The notes: generated by a model from the letters alone, not told the origin. Positions 35,067 to 44,894 are shown, counted from the stretch's first letter. The stretch is DNA of 64,000 bases from Lunatimonas sp. (GCF_020832325.1 NZ_JAFIEU010000050.1:124001-188000); one strand, 5' to 3'. A program made the numbers and translations.

Positions 35067-36209
35067 TTAATCGACAAAGGTGATGTAAACCGGCTTATTG
35101 ACCTCCAGTTTGGTATCCGTAGGGGTGATTTTTCCGGTTTGGGGATCCCTTATGAACACCAACAGCGTATTGCTGTTTTGGTTACCGGCAAGCAAGTAGT
35201 TTCCGTCAGGAGTAATATTGAAGTTTCTTGGGGCTATACCTCCGGAGCTGATCGTTTGAACGTGAGTAAGTTTTCCCTCCGTGCCTATTGAAAATACGAT
35301 TAGCTCATTTGCATCTCCACGATTGGAAGCATATAGGAACGCACCGTCAGGAGAAAGGCGGACTTCCGCAGCGCCTACATTTCCTTCAAATCCCTCCCTT
35401 AACAGGGAATGGGTTTCCAAATGACTCAGTTGACCATCCTGATAGGCGTAGACGCCTATGGCGGCGGTGATCTCATGTACGAGGTACAACCGATCACCTG
35501 ACTGGTTGAATACCATGTGTCTAGGTCCTGCGCCTGGCTCCACGCGAAGGCGCGATACCGCAGACTCCTGTAGGGGAGCCTCGTTTGTGGCATCAAAATC
35601 ATAAACGACTACTTCATCGGTTCCCAAATCAGCAATTAATACTCTATTCTCACTCGGGTGGAATACGGCAGAATGGACATAAGGCTTCGTTTGCCTGCGC
35701 GGATTTACGCTGCTGCCACTATGGTCGATGGTCTGAACCGGATCGGCCAAGCTGCCGTCGGTTTGTACGGGGATTACCGAAAAATTTCCGGCCGAATAAT
35801 TGCCTACTATCACAAAACGTTCGCTGGGATCCAGCGTGACGTAGCATGGTCCGTTACCGCCTGCTGAAACGGTATTTAGCTTGGTCAGTTTACCCTGTTC
35901 CAGTGAAAAGGCGCTTACTTTGCCCCCGGATTCACCTCCGGTTTCTTCTACACTGTATACCCGGTTTTTAGCCTTGTTGATTATTACAAAAGATGGATTC
36001 TCCGGCTCTGAGGCGACGTTTTCGATGGCCAGCGAATCTTCCTCCGGGTGGAAGGATACGAGGTAAATACCGTGTTCGGGAGCGTTGGTGTATGAACCCA
36101 ACAGAAAGCGATAGGATATACTCATGGTTTCGGAGGTGTTTTCTTGGGTTGGACTACCGCAGGCCGCTGCTAACAGCAACAAGCCCACTATTGGGATGTA
36201 TGGTTTCAT
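35067..36209 (-). CDS. Lactonase family lipoprotein (7-bladed propeller, Pgl/YbhE-like)
   Basis: This 380-aa protein has the leader IVGLLLLAAACGSP with a lipidation Cys near residue 17. The body is a beta-propeller of the cytochrome-cd1/6-phosphogluconolactonase type. Repeated blade motifs include NKAKNRVYSVEE, GGNGPCYVTLDPSERFVIVGNY, KPYVHSAVFHPSENRVLIADLG, GAGPRHMVFNQSGDRLYLVHE and RNFNITPDGNYLLAGNQ. Cytoplasmic relatives hydrolyse 6-phosphogluconolactone. Export argues for a non-phosphorylated sugar lactone here. Its ATG overlaps the mnhG stop by 4 nt, so it is the coupled last gene of the Mrp operon, which is unusual. Confidence 0.88.
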   Translation of the reverse strand: MKPYIPIVGLLLLAAACGSPTQENTSETMSISYRFLLGSYTNAPEHGIYLVSFHPEEDSLAIENVASEPENPSFVIINKAKNRVYSVEETGGESGGKVSAFSLEQGKLTKLNTVSAGGNGPCYVTLDPSERFVIVGNYSAGNFSVIPVQTDGSLADPVQTIDHSGSSVNPRRQTKPYVHSAVFHPSENRVLIADLGTDEVVVYDFDATNEAPLQESAVSRLRVEPGAGPRHMVFNQSGDRLYLVHEITAAIGVYAYQDGQLSHLETHSLLREGFEGNVGAAEVRLSPDGAFLYASNRGDANELIVFSIGTEGKLTHVQTISSGGIAPRNFNITPDGNYLLAGNQNSNTLLVFIRDPQTGKITPTDTKLEVNKPVYITFVD

Positions 36210-36586
36210 TTTGTCTTGGGTTGATTTGGTTTGTCCTCGCTGGAAAGCTTGTGTGTCCTTGCATCGTATTTTCCTTCCAAGTCATCGTATTTTGAGTCAA
36301 GCCAAAGCTTTACACCTGTAAAATACGATGCCCGTCCGATCATGTGCGCGCCCACCGGGGCGGTCAGTAGCATAAACAGAATGATTGCCATTACCCTGGA
36401 AGTGATGGCGGTGTCGCCGAAATAAAGTGCTGCTGCACCTAAAATCAATCCGATCCCCAAGGTTGCCGCCTTGGTGGTAACGGATATCCTCAGGTAAAGG
36501 TCGGGCATTTTGACCACTCCTATGGCTGCGAGTAGGATAAATAAGGCACCGGTAGTACTCAATATATAGATGAAAATCTCATTCAT
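36206..36586 (-). CDS. mnhG: Mrp-type Na+/H+ antiporter subunit G
   Basis: This 126-aa membrane protein has three hydrophobic segments (FIYILSTTGALFILLAAIGVV and others). The family motif MPDLYLRISVTTKAATLGIG and GAHMIGRASYFTG are visible. It is a small subunit of the multi-subunit Mrp antiporter. It overlaps mnhF by 8 nt and the lactonase gene by 4 nt. Confidence 0.92.
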   Translation of the reverse strand: MNEIFIYILSTTGALFILLAAIGVVKMPDLYLRISVTTKAATLGIGLILGAAALYFGDTAITSRVMAIILFMLLTAPVGAHMIGRASYFTGVKLWLDSKYDDLEGKYDARTHKLSSEDKPNQPKTK

Positions 36587-36854
36587 TTTTTTCTCGTTTT
36601 TCTAAGTAGTAGGAAAAGGCCACGGTGCCCAAAAAGGCAATTAACGCAAGAATCATGGCAATGTCCAAAAAGGTAGGTTGGTCAGTAAGAATGCTATAAA
36701 CAGCCATGATACCTATGCCTGTAGTCAGTAGCAAATCCAAGGCCACTACCCGATCAGAAAGCGTGGGCCCCTTGAGAAACCGTATAAAGATGATCACGGT
36801 GCAAATCGCCAAACAAGGGAGGATTATATAATATAAGTAGTCGTATATAGTCAT
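36579..36854 (-). CDS. mnhF: Mrp-type Na+/H+ antiporter subunit F
   Basis: This 91-aa membrane protein has three hydrophobic segments. The MrpF hallmark FLKGPTLSDRVVALDLLLTT lies near residues 26-45, followed by TDQPTFLDIAMILALIAFLG. It overlaps mnhE by 4 nt (ATGA) and mnhG by 8 nt, so all three are translationally coupled. Confidence 0.93.
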   Translation of the reverse strand: MTIYDYLYYIILPCLAICTVIIFIRFLKGPTLSDRVVALDLLLTTGIGIMAVYSILTDQPTFLDIAMILALIAFLGTVAFSYYLEKREKNE

Positions 36855-37330
36855 CGCAGTATTTCCAGCAGCCTTCTTTCAAAGCCATTTTTAATGTCCT
36901 CAATAAATTTATCCCTGTCCTTTACATGCATGGCATGCACATACAGTACTTTCCTGTCATCCGAAACATCGAGACTTAGGGTGCCGGGCGTTAGCGAGAT
37001 CAAGTTGGCCAACAGGGTGATTTCCAAATCTGTTTTTGCAGACAGGGGTATCTTGATGATCCCCGGAGACATCAGGTGACTCGGTGTGATGACCTCATAG
37101 GCCACTTGGATATTAGCCTTTATTAATTCATATAGAAAAAAGAAAATAAATCCTACGGTTTTTGGACCTCGTTTGAAATAGGATTCTTCTCGGCGGTTGG
37201 TACTGATCAACCACATGATCACAAAGCTCAGCAGAAAGCCAAATACAAAATTCTGAAAGGTAAAGGTACCCGTTACCGCTAGCCAAATGAAGGAAAGAAG
37301 AAGGTTACTCAAAAAACGGGTTTTGATCAT
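36851..37330 (-). CDS. mnhE: Mrp-type Na+/H+ antiporter subunit E
   Basis: This 159-aa protein has N-terminal hydrophobic segments and a cytoplasmic C-terminal part. Conserved elements are FQNFVFGFLLSFVIMW, LIKANIQVAYEVITP and LISLTPGTLSLDVSDDRKVLYVHAM. It is 10 nt downstream of mnhD and overlaps mnhF by 4 nt. Confidence 0.92.
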   Translation of the reverse strand: MIKTRFLSNLLLSFIWLAVTGTFTFQNFVFGFLLSFVIMWLISTNRREESYFKRGPKTVGFIFFFLYELIKANIQVAYEVITPSHLMSPGIIKIPLSAKTDLEITLLANLISLTPGTLSLDVSDDRKVLYVHAMHVKDRDKFIEDIKNGFERRLLEILR

Positions 37331-37340
37331 GGGAATAAAT

Positions 37341-38855
37341 TTAAGCGTTTTTACCTAAAACTGCATGAATATACGGTTGCGGATTCATCAGCGATTCAGC
37401 GACAGCTGCGGCCACCTGAATAATATACTCCGCCCCAAGACCTATGAATAGGGATACGGCACTCAGGAAAACAACGGAGGACACCATGGCCGTTTTCTTT
37501 ATCGGCTTTAACTCATGGTAGTATTTCACTTCCCTCTTTTTGGGTAGTTCTACACCTTCCTTCCAGAATACTCCTGCCCAAACCTTCGCAATGATTATCA
37601 AAGTGAGCAGACTTCCGAGTAGGATAAACCCTACAAGTAGGAGGCTATTTTGCGCTATCCCTCCTTGGATTAGATATACTTTTGCCCAAAAACCGGAAAG
37701 GGGCGGGATGCCCACCAGGGAAAACAAGGGAATAGCCATGAGTAACGAGAGTTTTGGGTACTGCTTGTAGAAATCTCCCAGCAGTCGCAAACTGTAGGTG
37801 CCCTTGATCTTAAAGATAATCCCACTTACCATAAAGAGGTTTGTCTTGACGATGATATCGTGGGTAAGGTAAAACACCACCCCCAGAATAGCCACCTCGG
37901 TATAGATTCCCAACCCTGCCATCATAAATCCGATGTGGCATATGATTAGGTAGCTAAATATTTTCCGAATATTGTTTTGAATCAAAGCGCCTATGCCGCC
38001 CGAAAGAATGGTCAGGGCAGCAATGATGCTGATGACGGTAATCAAGAATTCGTCGGGTATGAAAATCAACGTGAATACACGCAGCAGCGCATAGATACCT
38101 ACTTTGGTAAGTAACCCACCAAAAATCGCCGATATAGCGGGAGGAGGAGTATGATAGGAAGCAGGCAGCCAGAAATACAACGGAAAAATAGCGGATTTAA
38201 TACCGAAACCAACCAAAAAGAGTACCGCAGTGACATTTACCAACCCGCGGTTTTCGATAGCTGCCACCTTAGCGGAAAGGTCTGCCATGTTCAGACTACC
38301 TGTGAGTCCATACAGGATCGCAATGGCCGTCAAAAACACCACAGAGGCAAGGAGGTTCATGGTTACATATTTGATTGCACCTTCTAGCTGCGCTTTTTCT
38401 CCGCCAAGTGTTATCAGCACAAAAGAGGAAATGATGATGATTTCAAACCAAACGTACAGGTTGAAGATATCCCCGGCGAGAAAGGCGCCGTTTAGGCCCA
38501 TCAATAGGAAATGAAATATGGCAAAATATCCGAATCTGACGCGGGCATTGCGGACGCTGCCGACGGAAAACACCGACACACCCAATCCCGAAATGGCCGT
38601 TAAGAGCACCATTAGGGCGCTTAGGGAGTCTGCCACGAAGGTAATTCCAAATGGGGCCACCCAATCACCTGCCTGGGTGGTCAATATGCCGTTGTTCAAG
38701 ACAGATGAAAATAGTACGCCGGCAATGGCCAGCGAAATTACCGACCCCACCACACTGATGAGTTTCTGAAGGTTTTTCTGGTTCCAACAAAACATGAGCA
38801 GAACTGCCAGAAAAAGCTGGAAAATGATCGGTAAAACAATGTATGGATTACTCAT
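37341..38855 (-). CDS. mnhD: Mrp-type Na+/H+ antiporter subunit D
   Basis: This 504-aa membrane protein is related to complex I subunit NuoN/NuoM and forms one of the proton-path subunits. About 14 hydrophobic segments are present. [20 protein letters not shown] and the preceding [20 protein letters not shown] carry the conserved Lys and Glu used in proton transfer. It overlaps mnhC by 4 nt. Confidence 0.94.
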   Translation of the reverse strand: MSNPYIVLPIIFQLFLAVLLMFCWNQKNLQKLISVVGSVISLAIAGVLFSSVLNNGILTTQAGDWVAPFGITFVADSLSALMVLLTAISGLGVSVFSVGSVRNARVRFGYFAIFHFLLMGLNGAFLAGDIFNLYVWFEIIIISSFVLITLGGEKAQLEGAIKYVTMNLLASVVFLTAIAILYGLTGSLNMADLSAKVAAIENRGLVNVTAVLFLVGFGIKSAIFPLYFWLPASYHTPPPAISAIFGGLLTKVGIYALLRVFTLIFIPDEFLITVISIIAALTILSGGIGALIQNNIRKIFSYLIICHIGFMMAGLGIYTEVAILGVVFYLTHDIIVKTNLFMVSGIIFKIKGTYSLRLLGDFYKQYPKLSLLMAIPLFSLVGIPPLSGFWAKVYLIQGGIAQNSLLLVGFILLGSLLTLIIIAKVWAGVFWKEGVELPKKREVKYYHELKPIKKTAMVSSVVFLSAVSLFIGLGAEYIIQVAAAVAESLMNPQPYIHAVLGKNA

Positions 38856-39205
38856 AGGTCTTCGTCGGTTGCGTTCATTTCATCTAGATCGTCGGTCTTA
38901 ACCACCTTGTAGGCCCGCTTTACCAGAATGATGGCAAAGGATTGCAAGCCAAAACTGATGACGATTGCGGTAAGAATCAGGGCCTGTGGTAGTGGGTCTG
39001 CGTACAGTCCAGATAGCATCTTTTCCGAAGCGTCAATGATTGGAGGACTTCCCTTTACTACCTTTCCCAAAAGAAATATCAACATATTGGCACCATTTCC
39101 CAGTAGAATAAGGCCAATAATTAATTTAACAAGGCTCCTTCGCAGGATCATGTAGATCCCCGCCGCATACAACAAACCTATTAAGATCACCAATAATATC
39201 TCCAT
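38852..39205 (-). CDS. mnhC: Mrp-type Na+/H+ antiporter subunit C
   Basis: This 117-aa membrane protein is NuoK-like with three hydrophobic segments. [20 protein letters not shown] and [20 protein letters not shown] are the expected conserved blocks. It lies 3 nt downstream of mnhB and overlaps mnhD by 4 nt. Confidence 0.94.
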   Translation of the reverse strand: MEILLVILIGLLYAAGIYMILRRSLVKLIIGLILLGNGANMLIFLLGKVVKGSPPIIDASEKMLSGLYADPLPQALILTAIVISFGLQSFAIILVKRAYKVVKTDDLDEMNATDEDL

Positions 39206-39208
39206 ATG

Positions 39209-39619
39209 TCAGAGTCCTTCAGAAATGGTGAAAATGATGGTCAGCGTAACACCTATAACCACCAAAAATACTCCCGTATCAAAAAAAAGCGCAGACCCAA
39301 CCAATCCGATGACCGGAGTGGGTTCCTCAAACCAAAGACCGGTCATAAACGGTTGGCCGATTAACCATGGAGATGCACCCGCGAGTAATGCCAAGGACAA
39401 GCCTATTGGCATGAGAAAGCCGGGGTGAAACTTGATAATGCTTTTGGTCTTGTCCAGTCCGTTTGCAAAGGAATGGATCACAAAGGCAATGGAAGCAATC
39501 AATCCCCCCACGAAGCCTCCACCCGGGAGGTAGTGGCCCCTGAGCAAGATAAACACCGCAAACAACAAAAGCAGCGGCAACAGGTAATTGGATGCAGTCC
39601 GGAATATGATGGTTTTCAT
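39209..39619 (-). CDS. mnhB: Mrp-type Na+/H+ antiporter subunit B
   Basis: This 136-aa membrane protein has four hydrophobic segments. Its signature is LLRGHYLPGGGFVGGLIASIAF near residue 24-45, followed later by SALFFDTGVFLVVIGVTL. It lies 5 nt downstream of mnhA. Confidence 0.94.
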   Translation of the reverse strand: MKTIIFRTASNYLLPLLLLFAVFILLRGHYLPGGGFVGGLIASIAFVIHSFANGLDKTKSIIKFHPGFLMPIGLSLALLAGASPWLIGQPFMTGLWFEEPTPVIGLVGSALFFDTGVFLVVIGVTLTIIFTISEGL

Positions 39620-39624
39620 ACGTG

Positions 39625-41928
39625 TTATTCTTTTTCAATACTCTTTAATCGTAATTTCAACAGGGAGAACACTCCGAGCGCCGCGATTGCCAACACGGTG
39701 ATTTCCACCATGGTATCGAAACCTCTAAAGTCCACCAGGATTACATTGACGACGTTTTTACCTTTGCCTAGGATATAGGCGTTTTCAGCATAGTAGGTGG
39801 AAATATCCTTGTTCACGGTTTCATTCAGCACTTCTAGGGTTAAAATGCTGATAAGTGCACCAAAAGCCAGGGATAGTATACCGTCACGGATGCGGTCTTT
39901 GGTTTCAGAAAGCTTCAGGTACTTAGGTAGGTTATACAGTACTAAAACGAACAGGATCACAGTAAGTGTGTCGATGGAAAACTGCGTCATCGCCAAATCC
40001 GGCGCAGAGTAAAAAAGGAAGATAAGGCAAAAACAATACCCTACAACACCCAAAGAAGCTACCGCCGTTAACCTAGACTTGGAAAACACCGTGAAAAGGA
40101 TGGCCGAGGCCATGATGATCACGATGATCGCTTCATAGAGTGTGACTTCGGACAGGATCGCTGTATTCACGTAGAGCTCTACCCCCAAAAACAATCGGTA
40201 TCCAAGAAGTATGGTTAGAAAGCTTAAGATGGTGATAAGGTAATACCGAAGGTATCCGTTTTGAAAAAAACCGGTCCATTTCTCCGAGAACGTATAGAAT
40301 CCATGAGCTAAGCCTGTCAGGATATGCTGTGGAGATATCCGTTCAAACCGGGTAGCCTTTGCCAATAGCGATTCGGAGGGTTTTATCAGAAAGAAAAGCC
40401 CAGCACCCATGCCCAACGTGGCAAGGCTTAGCATAAGGACTGTATTGAACCCATGCCAGATCTTTAGATGAAACGTTGGGGCTTCCAGGGTAAGTGAGGT
40501 GAATACGGGATTAATTAGGGGTTCTGCTAGCGCAGGGAGCAAGCCAAATAGCAAGCCAAGAGAACCCAGTACCAATGGAGGTACCCACATCGTCCAATGC
40601 GGGAGGTGAACTTTTTCGAAAGCGCTAGGTAATTTACCCCAAAATGGCTTGATTCCAGCCATGAATCCAGCAACCAATAAAGCTGTATTTGTAACCAATG
40701 CCAGCACTGTCAATACCATTCCTGCGGTCCCTGCGTGCAGGGTGGCCTCATAAATCAGGTCTTTTCCGATAAAACCAAAGGTAAGTGGAATTCCTGCATT
40801 GGATAGGGCTGCGAGTAGGGCGGCAAGTGCCACCGGCTTCATCACCTGGTTTAGCCCGGAAAGTTTGGAAATGTCGCGCGTACCGGTTTCGTGGTCTACG
40901 ATGCCGGTAACCAAAAACAGCGTGGCTTTATATAAAGCGTGCACCAAAATAAAAACTCCCGCAGCCAGCAGCGCCTCCTCGGTACCAATACCGATTAAAA
41001 ACACCAAGATGCCTAGCGCAGAGATCGTGGAGTACGCCAGGATGCCCTTCAAATCCAGACGGAACAGGGCGTGAATAGCCGCATATACCATAGTGATGCC
41101 ACCTACAATAATCAGGGTACTGTTCCAAGTGGAATCTCCTCCCAAAATCGGAGTGAAACGAGCTAACAGGTAGATCCCCGCCTTTACCATGGTAGCGGAG
41201 TGCAGGTATGTGGACACCGGAGTGGGGGCCTTCATCGCTCCCGGAAGCCAGAAATGGAAGGGAAATTGGGCAGATTTGGTAAATGCGCCCAAAAAAACCA
41301 AGATCATAATCAGCAGATACCATTCACTGCCTTGGATTTCCGGTTTCATGGATGCGAGCGCAGAGATTTGGTATTCTCCACTGATGTATCCGATCGCGAC
41401 CATGCCTGCCAGCAAAAACAGCCCACCCATACCGGTTATAGTAAGCGCCGTTAATGCAGACTTTCTGCTTGCTTCGCTCTCGTTGTTAAATCCAATCAGA
41501 AAAAAGGAACTGATGCTGGTAAGTTCCCAGAATACAAACAAGGTAATCACGTTGTCTGCCAATACGACCCCGAGCATAGAGGCCATAAACAATGACAGGT
41601 AGGCGTAAAACCTATCCAAATACACGTGGCCTTTTAAATAGGACGAAGTATATAGGAAAACAAGCGTACCTATACCGGTAATAAGCAGCGTAAATAGAAG
41701 AGACAACCCGTCAAAGTGGAAATCCAACCCAACGCCAAGACTGGGAACCCATTCTACGTGGGTTTTCACGGTGTCCCCCGCGCTTACGAGCGGCAAATAG
41801 CTACTGAAATAACTGAACAAAGCAAACGGAAATAGGGATATCCACGCCGAGCTTTTGCCACTCAAGAGTTTGAGGATAAACGGCATACAGATGGCCATGA
41901 TAAACCCGGAAAACACCACTAGCAGCAT
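39625..41928 (-). CDS. mnhA: Mrp-type Na+/H+ antiporter subunit A
   Basis: This 767-aa membrane protein is the largest Mrp subunit and the first gene of a seven-subunit A-B-C-D-E-F-G operon. The NuoL-like core has TSISSFFLIGFNNESEASRKS, then GAFTKSAQFPFHFWLPGAM and HALYKATLFLVTG. The C-terminal extension (YSAPDLAMTQFSIDTLTVIL, then GFDTMVEITVLAIAALGVF) is the DUF4040 and MrpB-like part seen in full-length MrpA. It should exchange Na+ for H+ across the inner membrane, helping alkali and salt tolerance and supplying a sodium gradient for the SSS and TRAP carriers. Confidence 0.95.
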   Translation of the reverse strand: MLLVVFSGFIMAICMPFILKLLSGKSSAWISLFPFALFSYFSSYLPLVSAGDTVKTHVEWVPSLGVGLDFHFDGLSLLFTLLITGIGTLVFLYTSSYLKGHVYLDRFYAYLSLFMASMLGVVLADNVITLFVFWELTSISSFFLIGFNNESEASRKSALTALTITGMGGLFLLAGMVAIGYISGEYQISALASMKPEIQGSEWYLLIMILVFLGAFTKSAQFPFHFWLPGAMKAPTPVSTYLHSATMVKAGIYLLARFTPILGGDSTWNSTLIIVGGITMVYAAIHALFRLDLKGILAYSTISALGILVFLIGIGTEEALLAAGVFILVHALYKATLFLVTGIVDHETGTRDISKLSGLNQVMKPVALAALLAALSNAGIPLTFGFIGKDLIYEATLHAGTAGMVLTVLALVTNTALLVAGFMAGIKPFWGKLPSAFEKVHLPHWTMWVPPLVLGSLGLLFGLLPALAEPLINPVFTSLTLEAPTFHLKIWHGFNTVLMLSLATLGMGAGLFFLIKPSESLLAKATRFERISPQHILTGLAHGFYTFSEKWTGFFQNGYLRYYLITILSFLTILLGYRLFLGVELYVNTAILSEVTLYEAIIVIIMASAILFTVFSKSRLTAVASLGVVGYCFCLIFLFYSAPDLAMTQFSIDTLTVILFVLVLYNLPKYLKLSETKDRIRDGILSLAFGALISILTLEVLNETVNKDISTYYAENAYILGKGKNVVNVILVDFRGFDTMVEITVLAIAALGVFSLLKLRLKSIEKE

Positions 41929-41969
41929 GCTGATTTGGTTAAAAGGTTGGTTTTAAGTTGCTAAAAATA

Positions 41970-41977
41970 CAAAAATA
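41970..41977 (-). promoter_or_regulatory. Candidate Bacteroidota -7 box for the Mrp operon
   Basis: On the minus strand the segment reads TATTTTTG, a full match to TAnnTTTG, 42 nt upstream of the mnhA start. No clear TTTG at -33 accompanies it. Confidence 0.3.
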
Positions 41978-42104
41978 TTTCGATTGACCGGAAAAGGGTT
42001 GAAATGTAATTGAGGTTAGTTTGGTATCGACTGAAATAATGGACTGATTTTTAAGAGGGTAGACCGATATATTTTTGCGAAACTCAAAATTGTATCGCCG
42101 AAAG

Positions 42105-42112
42105 TATGTTTG
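42105..42112 (+). promoter_or_regulatory. Candidate Bacteroidota -7 box for ppc
   Basis: TATGTTTG matches TAnnTTTG exactly and lies 58 nt upstream of the ppc start codon. A TTTG at 42074-42077 is somewhat too far away (27-nt spacing) for a standard -33 element. Confidence 0.3.
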
Positions 42113-42170
42113 GATTGAAAAAATGACCATTTTTGAATAATTTGTATCTCAAACCAAACCCAATATTACG

Positions 42171-44720
42171 ATGTCAAATGCATACGAGACGGAAGTCGCC
42201 AAGCGTTTTACAATATACAACAGTCTTTTTTTAGATCTTCCCTTTGACAATATTTACCGCACCGGCACGCTACTGCCGATTCTGACGAGTATCTGTCAAT
42301 CGGGATTCGAGAAAAACAAAACGCCCAAGGAGATCATCCACCGGTTTTTTGATGAGTTGCTGTCGGATAAGACGGACCAGGAGCGGCATGATCTATTGTT
42401 TAAAATGGTCCAGTACATCGAGAGACAGGTGGTTCTTTTTGATTCTATAGAGGATGCCGCTTTTGAGAAAGTAAACGACTTGAAGGGTAAGGGTACCATG
42501 ACCGCCCTAATTGCCCGTGCAGAAAATGACCACAAAAAGGCAGACTTAATTGAAAAGTTGAAAACCTTTTCCGTAAGATTAACTTTGACCGCTCACCCTA
42601 CGCAGTTTTACCCGGGCAATGTGCTTGCCATTATCACGGATTTGGAAGCAGCCATTCGCGCCAATGACCTGGGGATGATCAATATGCTTTTGCAGCAGCT
42701 AGGTAAAACAGGTTTCATCAACAAGGAAAAGCCTTCGCCCTATGACGAGGCGGTCAGCTTGTGCTGGTTTCTGGAAAATGTTTTTTATCCCAGTATTTCG
42801 GATGTCCTGATCCGGATGCTCGAGCGGCTGGACATTCCGGTTCACGATTGGGAAAATCCAAACTTGCTGAAAGTTGGTTTTTGGCCCGGAGGGGATAGGG
42901 ACGGTAATCCCTATGTCACCCACGATATCACCACCAAGGTCGCGGACAAGCTTCAGAACTCTATATTAAAATGTTATTATCGGGATATCCGTAAGGTGAG
43001 GAGAAGGTTGACTTTTCATCATGTGGAGCCTTACCTGATACAGGCAGAGAAGGGCATTTACGATTCGCTTTTTGGCGGCGATCAACGATTTAAGTCAAAA
43101 GATGACCTGATTGGCCTGTTGTACGAGGCCCGAAAGGGAATCATAGAGCACCACGACGGATTATTTCTGGATATTCTGGATGCCTTTATCTTTAAAGTAA
43201 GGGTATTTGGGTTTCATTTTGCCAGTATGGACGTCCGACAGGACAGCCGCAAACACGATGACCTCTGGGAGGGAATCATCCGGCAGACAGAAGGGCAAAA
43301 GGCTGTAGAAGGCTTCCTCGCGTCCTCCGAGGATGAGCAAATAGCCAAGATCCAAGGGTATCAACAATTGCCCGCCAAAGAGGCGTTGCCAGACGATTTC
43401 CATAGAGAAATGATCAGCAGCTTCCAGGTCATTAAATACATTCAGAAAAACAATGGCCCCATGGGCTGCCACCGATATATTATTTCAAATAATCAATCGG
43501 CCAAGCACATGTTGGAGGTTTTTCAGCTCGCCAAACTGTTGGTTGGTGACCCAAAAGGGCTCCATTTGGACATAGTACCCCTCTTTGAGACTATCGATGA
43601 TTTGGCCGCTGCACCGGCGATCATGGACCAGTTGTATAACAACCCAAGCTACCAGGCACACCTAAAGGCCCGAAATAACAAACAAACCATCATGGTGGGC
43701 TTTTCCGATGGCACCAAGGACGGTGGGTACATTCGTGCCAATTGGTCTATCTTGATGGCAAAAGAGGCGCTTACAATCGCAGCTAGGGAAAAAGGAATAG
43801 ACTTGGTGTTTTTTGATGGTCGGGGAGGACCTCCTGCTAGAGGGGGAGGAAACACCCACAATTTCTATGCTTCGCTGGGACCGAATGTGGAGAATAAAGA
43901 AATCCAGTTGACAATTCAAGGGCAAACTATCTCTTCAAATTATGGCAAGCAAGTAAGCTGTACCTATAATTTGGAGCAACTTTTGAGTGCTGGGTTGGAA
44001 AGTCATCTGTACCCAAGCTCAGAAAACAGTCTGACGCAGGATCAAAAGGACCTGATAGAGGAAATGGCCGGTTATAGCTACGAGGCCTACAAGGATCTAA
44101 AAAGTCATCCACAGTTTGTAAGCTATTTGGAGCACGTTACTCCACTTAAGTTCTTCGGTATGACCAATATCGGGTCCAGACCGGTGAAAAGAAGCAAAGG
44201 CGGAGGGATGAAATTTGAAGACTTGCGGGCAATTCCTTTTGTTGGGGCCTGGGCGCAGATGAAGCAAAATATCCCTGGATTTTTTGGCGTGGGCCGATCT
44301 ATCGAGGAAATGGAAAAGCGTGGTAAACTCGACCAAGTTCGCAAGTTATATAAGGAAAGCTTGTTTTTCAGGTCGCTTCTGGGCAACTCCATGCAGTCCC
44401 TTGCCAAGTCTTTCTATCCTGCTACCGCCTATCTAAAAGATAGTCCTACATACGGTGGTTTTTGGAATATACTGTTCGAGGAATATCAGCGGTCGTTGAA
44501 AAATATCCTGCGTGTATCGGATATGGAAAAGCTACTTGAAGACAGTCAGCTAAGCAGGGAGTCCATTGGCATCCGCGAAAAGATCGTACTGCCGCTGATT
44601 ACGATCCAGCAATATGGCATTCAAAAGATGTTGGAAGAAGGGATCGAAGATGCGGCACTTCAGAAGCTTATTTTGCGAACGATGTTTGGCATTATCAATG
44701 CCGCCCGTAACGCAGCTTAA
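42171..44720 (+). CDS. ppc: Phosphoenolpyruvate carboxylase
   Basis: This 849-aa cytoplasmic enzyme carboxylates PEP to oxaloacetate, replenishing the TCA cycle. Core motifs are LTAHPTQFYPGNV, which holds the catalytic His, GGDRDGNPYVT, FGFHFASMDVRQDS and VGFSDGTKDGGYIRANW with the catalytic Lys. The glycine loop reads FDGRGGPPARGGGNTHNFY instead of the more common FHGRGG..GRGGGP, so the usual loop His is Asp. The C-terminus ends INAARNAA and lacks the terminal QNTG or RNTG of well-studied enzymes. Despite these changes the length and other motifs fit a functional enzyme, probably of a distinct clade. Confidence 0.93.
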   Translation: MSNAYETEVAKRFTIYNSLFLDLPFDNIYRTGTLLPILTSICQSGFEKNKTPKEIIHRFFDELLSDKTDQERHDLLFKMVQYIERQVVLFDSIEDAAFEKVNDLKGKGTMTALIARAENDHKKADLIEKLKTFSVRLTLTAHPTQFYPGNVLAIITDLEAAIRANDLGMINMLLQQLGKTGFINKEKPSPYDEAVSLCWFLENVFYPSISDVLIRMLERLDIPVHDWENPNLLKVGFWPGGDRDGNPYVTHDITTKVADKLQNSILKCYYRDIRKVRRRLTFHHVEPYLIQAEKGIYDSLFGGDQRFKSKDDLIGLLYEARKGIIEHHDGLFLDILDAFIFKVRVFGFHFASMDVRQDSRKHDDLWEGIIRQTEGQKAVEGFLASSEDEQIAKIQGYQQLPAKEALPDDFHREMISSFQVIKYIQKNNGPMGCHRYIISNNQSAKHMLEVFQLAKLLVGDPKGLHLDIVPLFETIDDLAAAPAIMDQLYNNPSYQAHLKARNNKQTIMVGFSDGTKDGGYIRANWSILMAKEALTIAAREKGIDLVFFDGRGGPPARGGGNTHNFYASLGPNVENKEIQLTIQGQTISSNYGKQVSCTYNLEQLLSAGLESHLYPSSENSLTQDQKDLIEEMAGYSYEAYKDLKSHPQFVSYLEHVTPLKFFGMTNIGSRPVKRSKGGGMKFEDLRAIPFVGAWAQMKQNIPGFFGVGRSIEEMEKRGKLDQVRKLYKESLFFRSLLGNSMQSLAKSFYPATAYLKDSPTYGGFWNILFEEYQRSLKNILRVSDMEKLLEDSQLSRESIGIREKIVLPLITIQQYGIQKMLEEGIEDAALQKLILRTMFGIINAARNAA

Positions 44721-44741
44721 ATTATTCAGACTTATCTATTC

Positions 44742-44774
44742 AGCCTCTTCGTTTCGTCGGAGAGGCTTTTTTTT
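44742..44774 (+). terminator. Intrinsic terminator of ppc
   Basis: A 10-bp stem with one G-U pair (AGCCTCTTCG at 44742-44751, CGGAGAGGCT at 44758-44767) is followed by a seven-T run, 22 nt past the ppc stop. Confidence 0.9.
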
Positions 44775-44894
44775 GCTTTTTTTTACCATTACAGCTTAAA
44801 ATTCCGTGGTCTTATAAATAGAAAATCGGTAATATTTAACTACTATTACACTCCTTTGGGCAATGCCCCTTAACCCTCAAATGAACAGTAAAAA

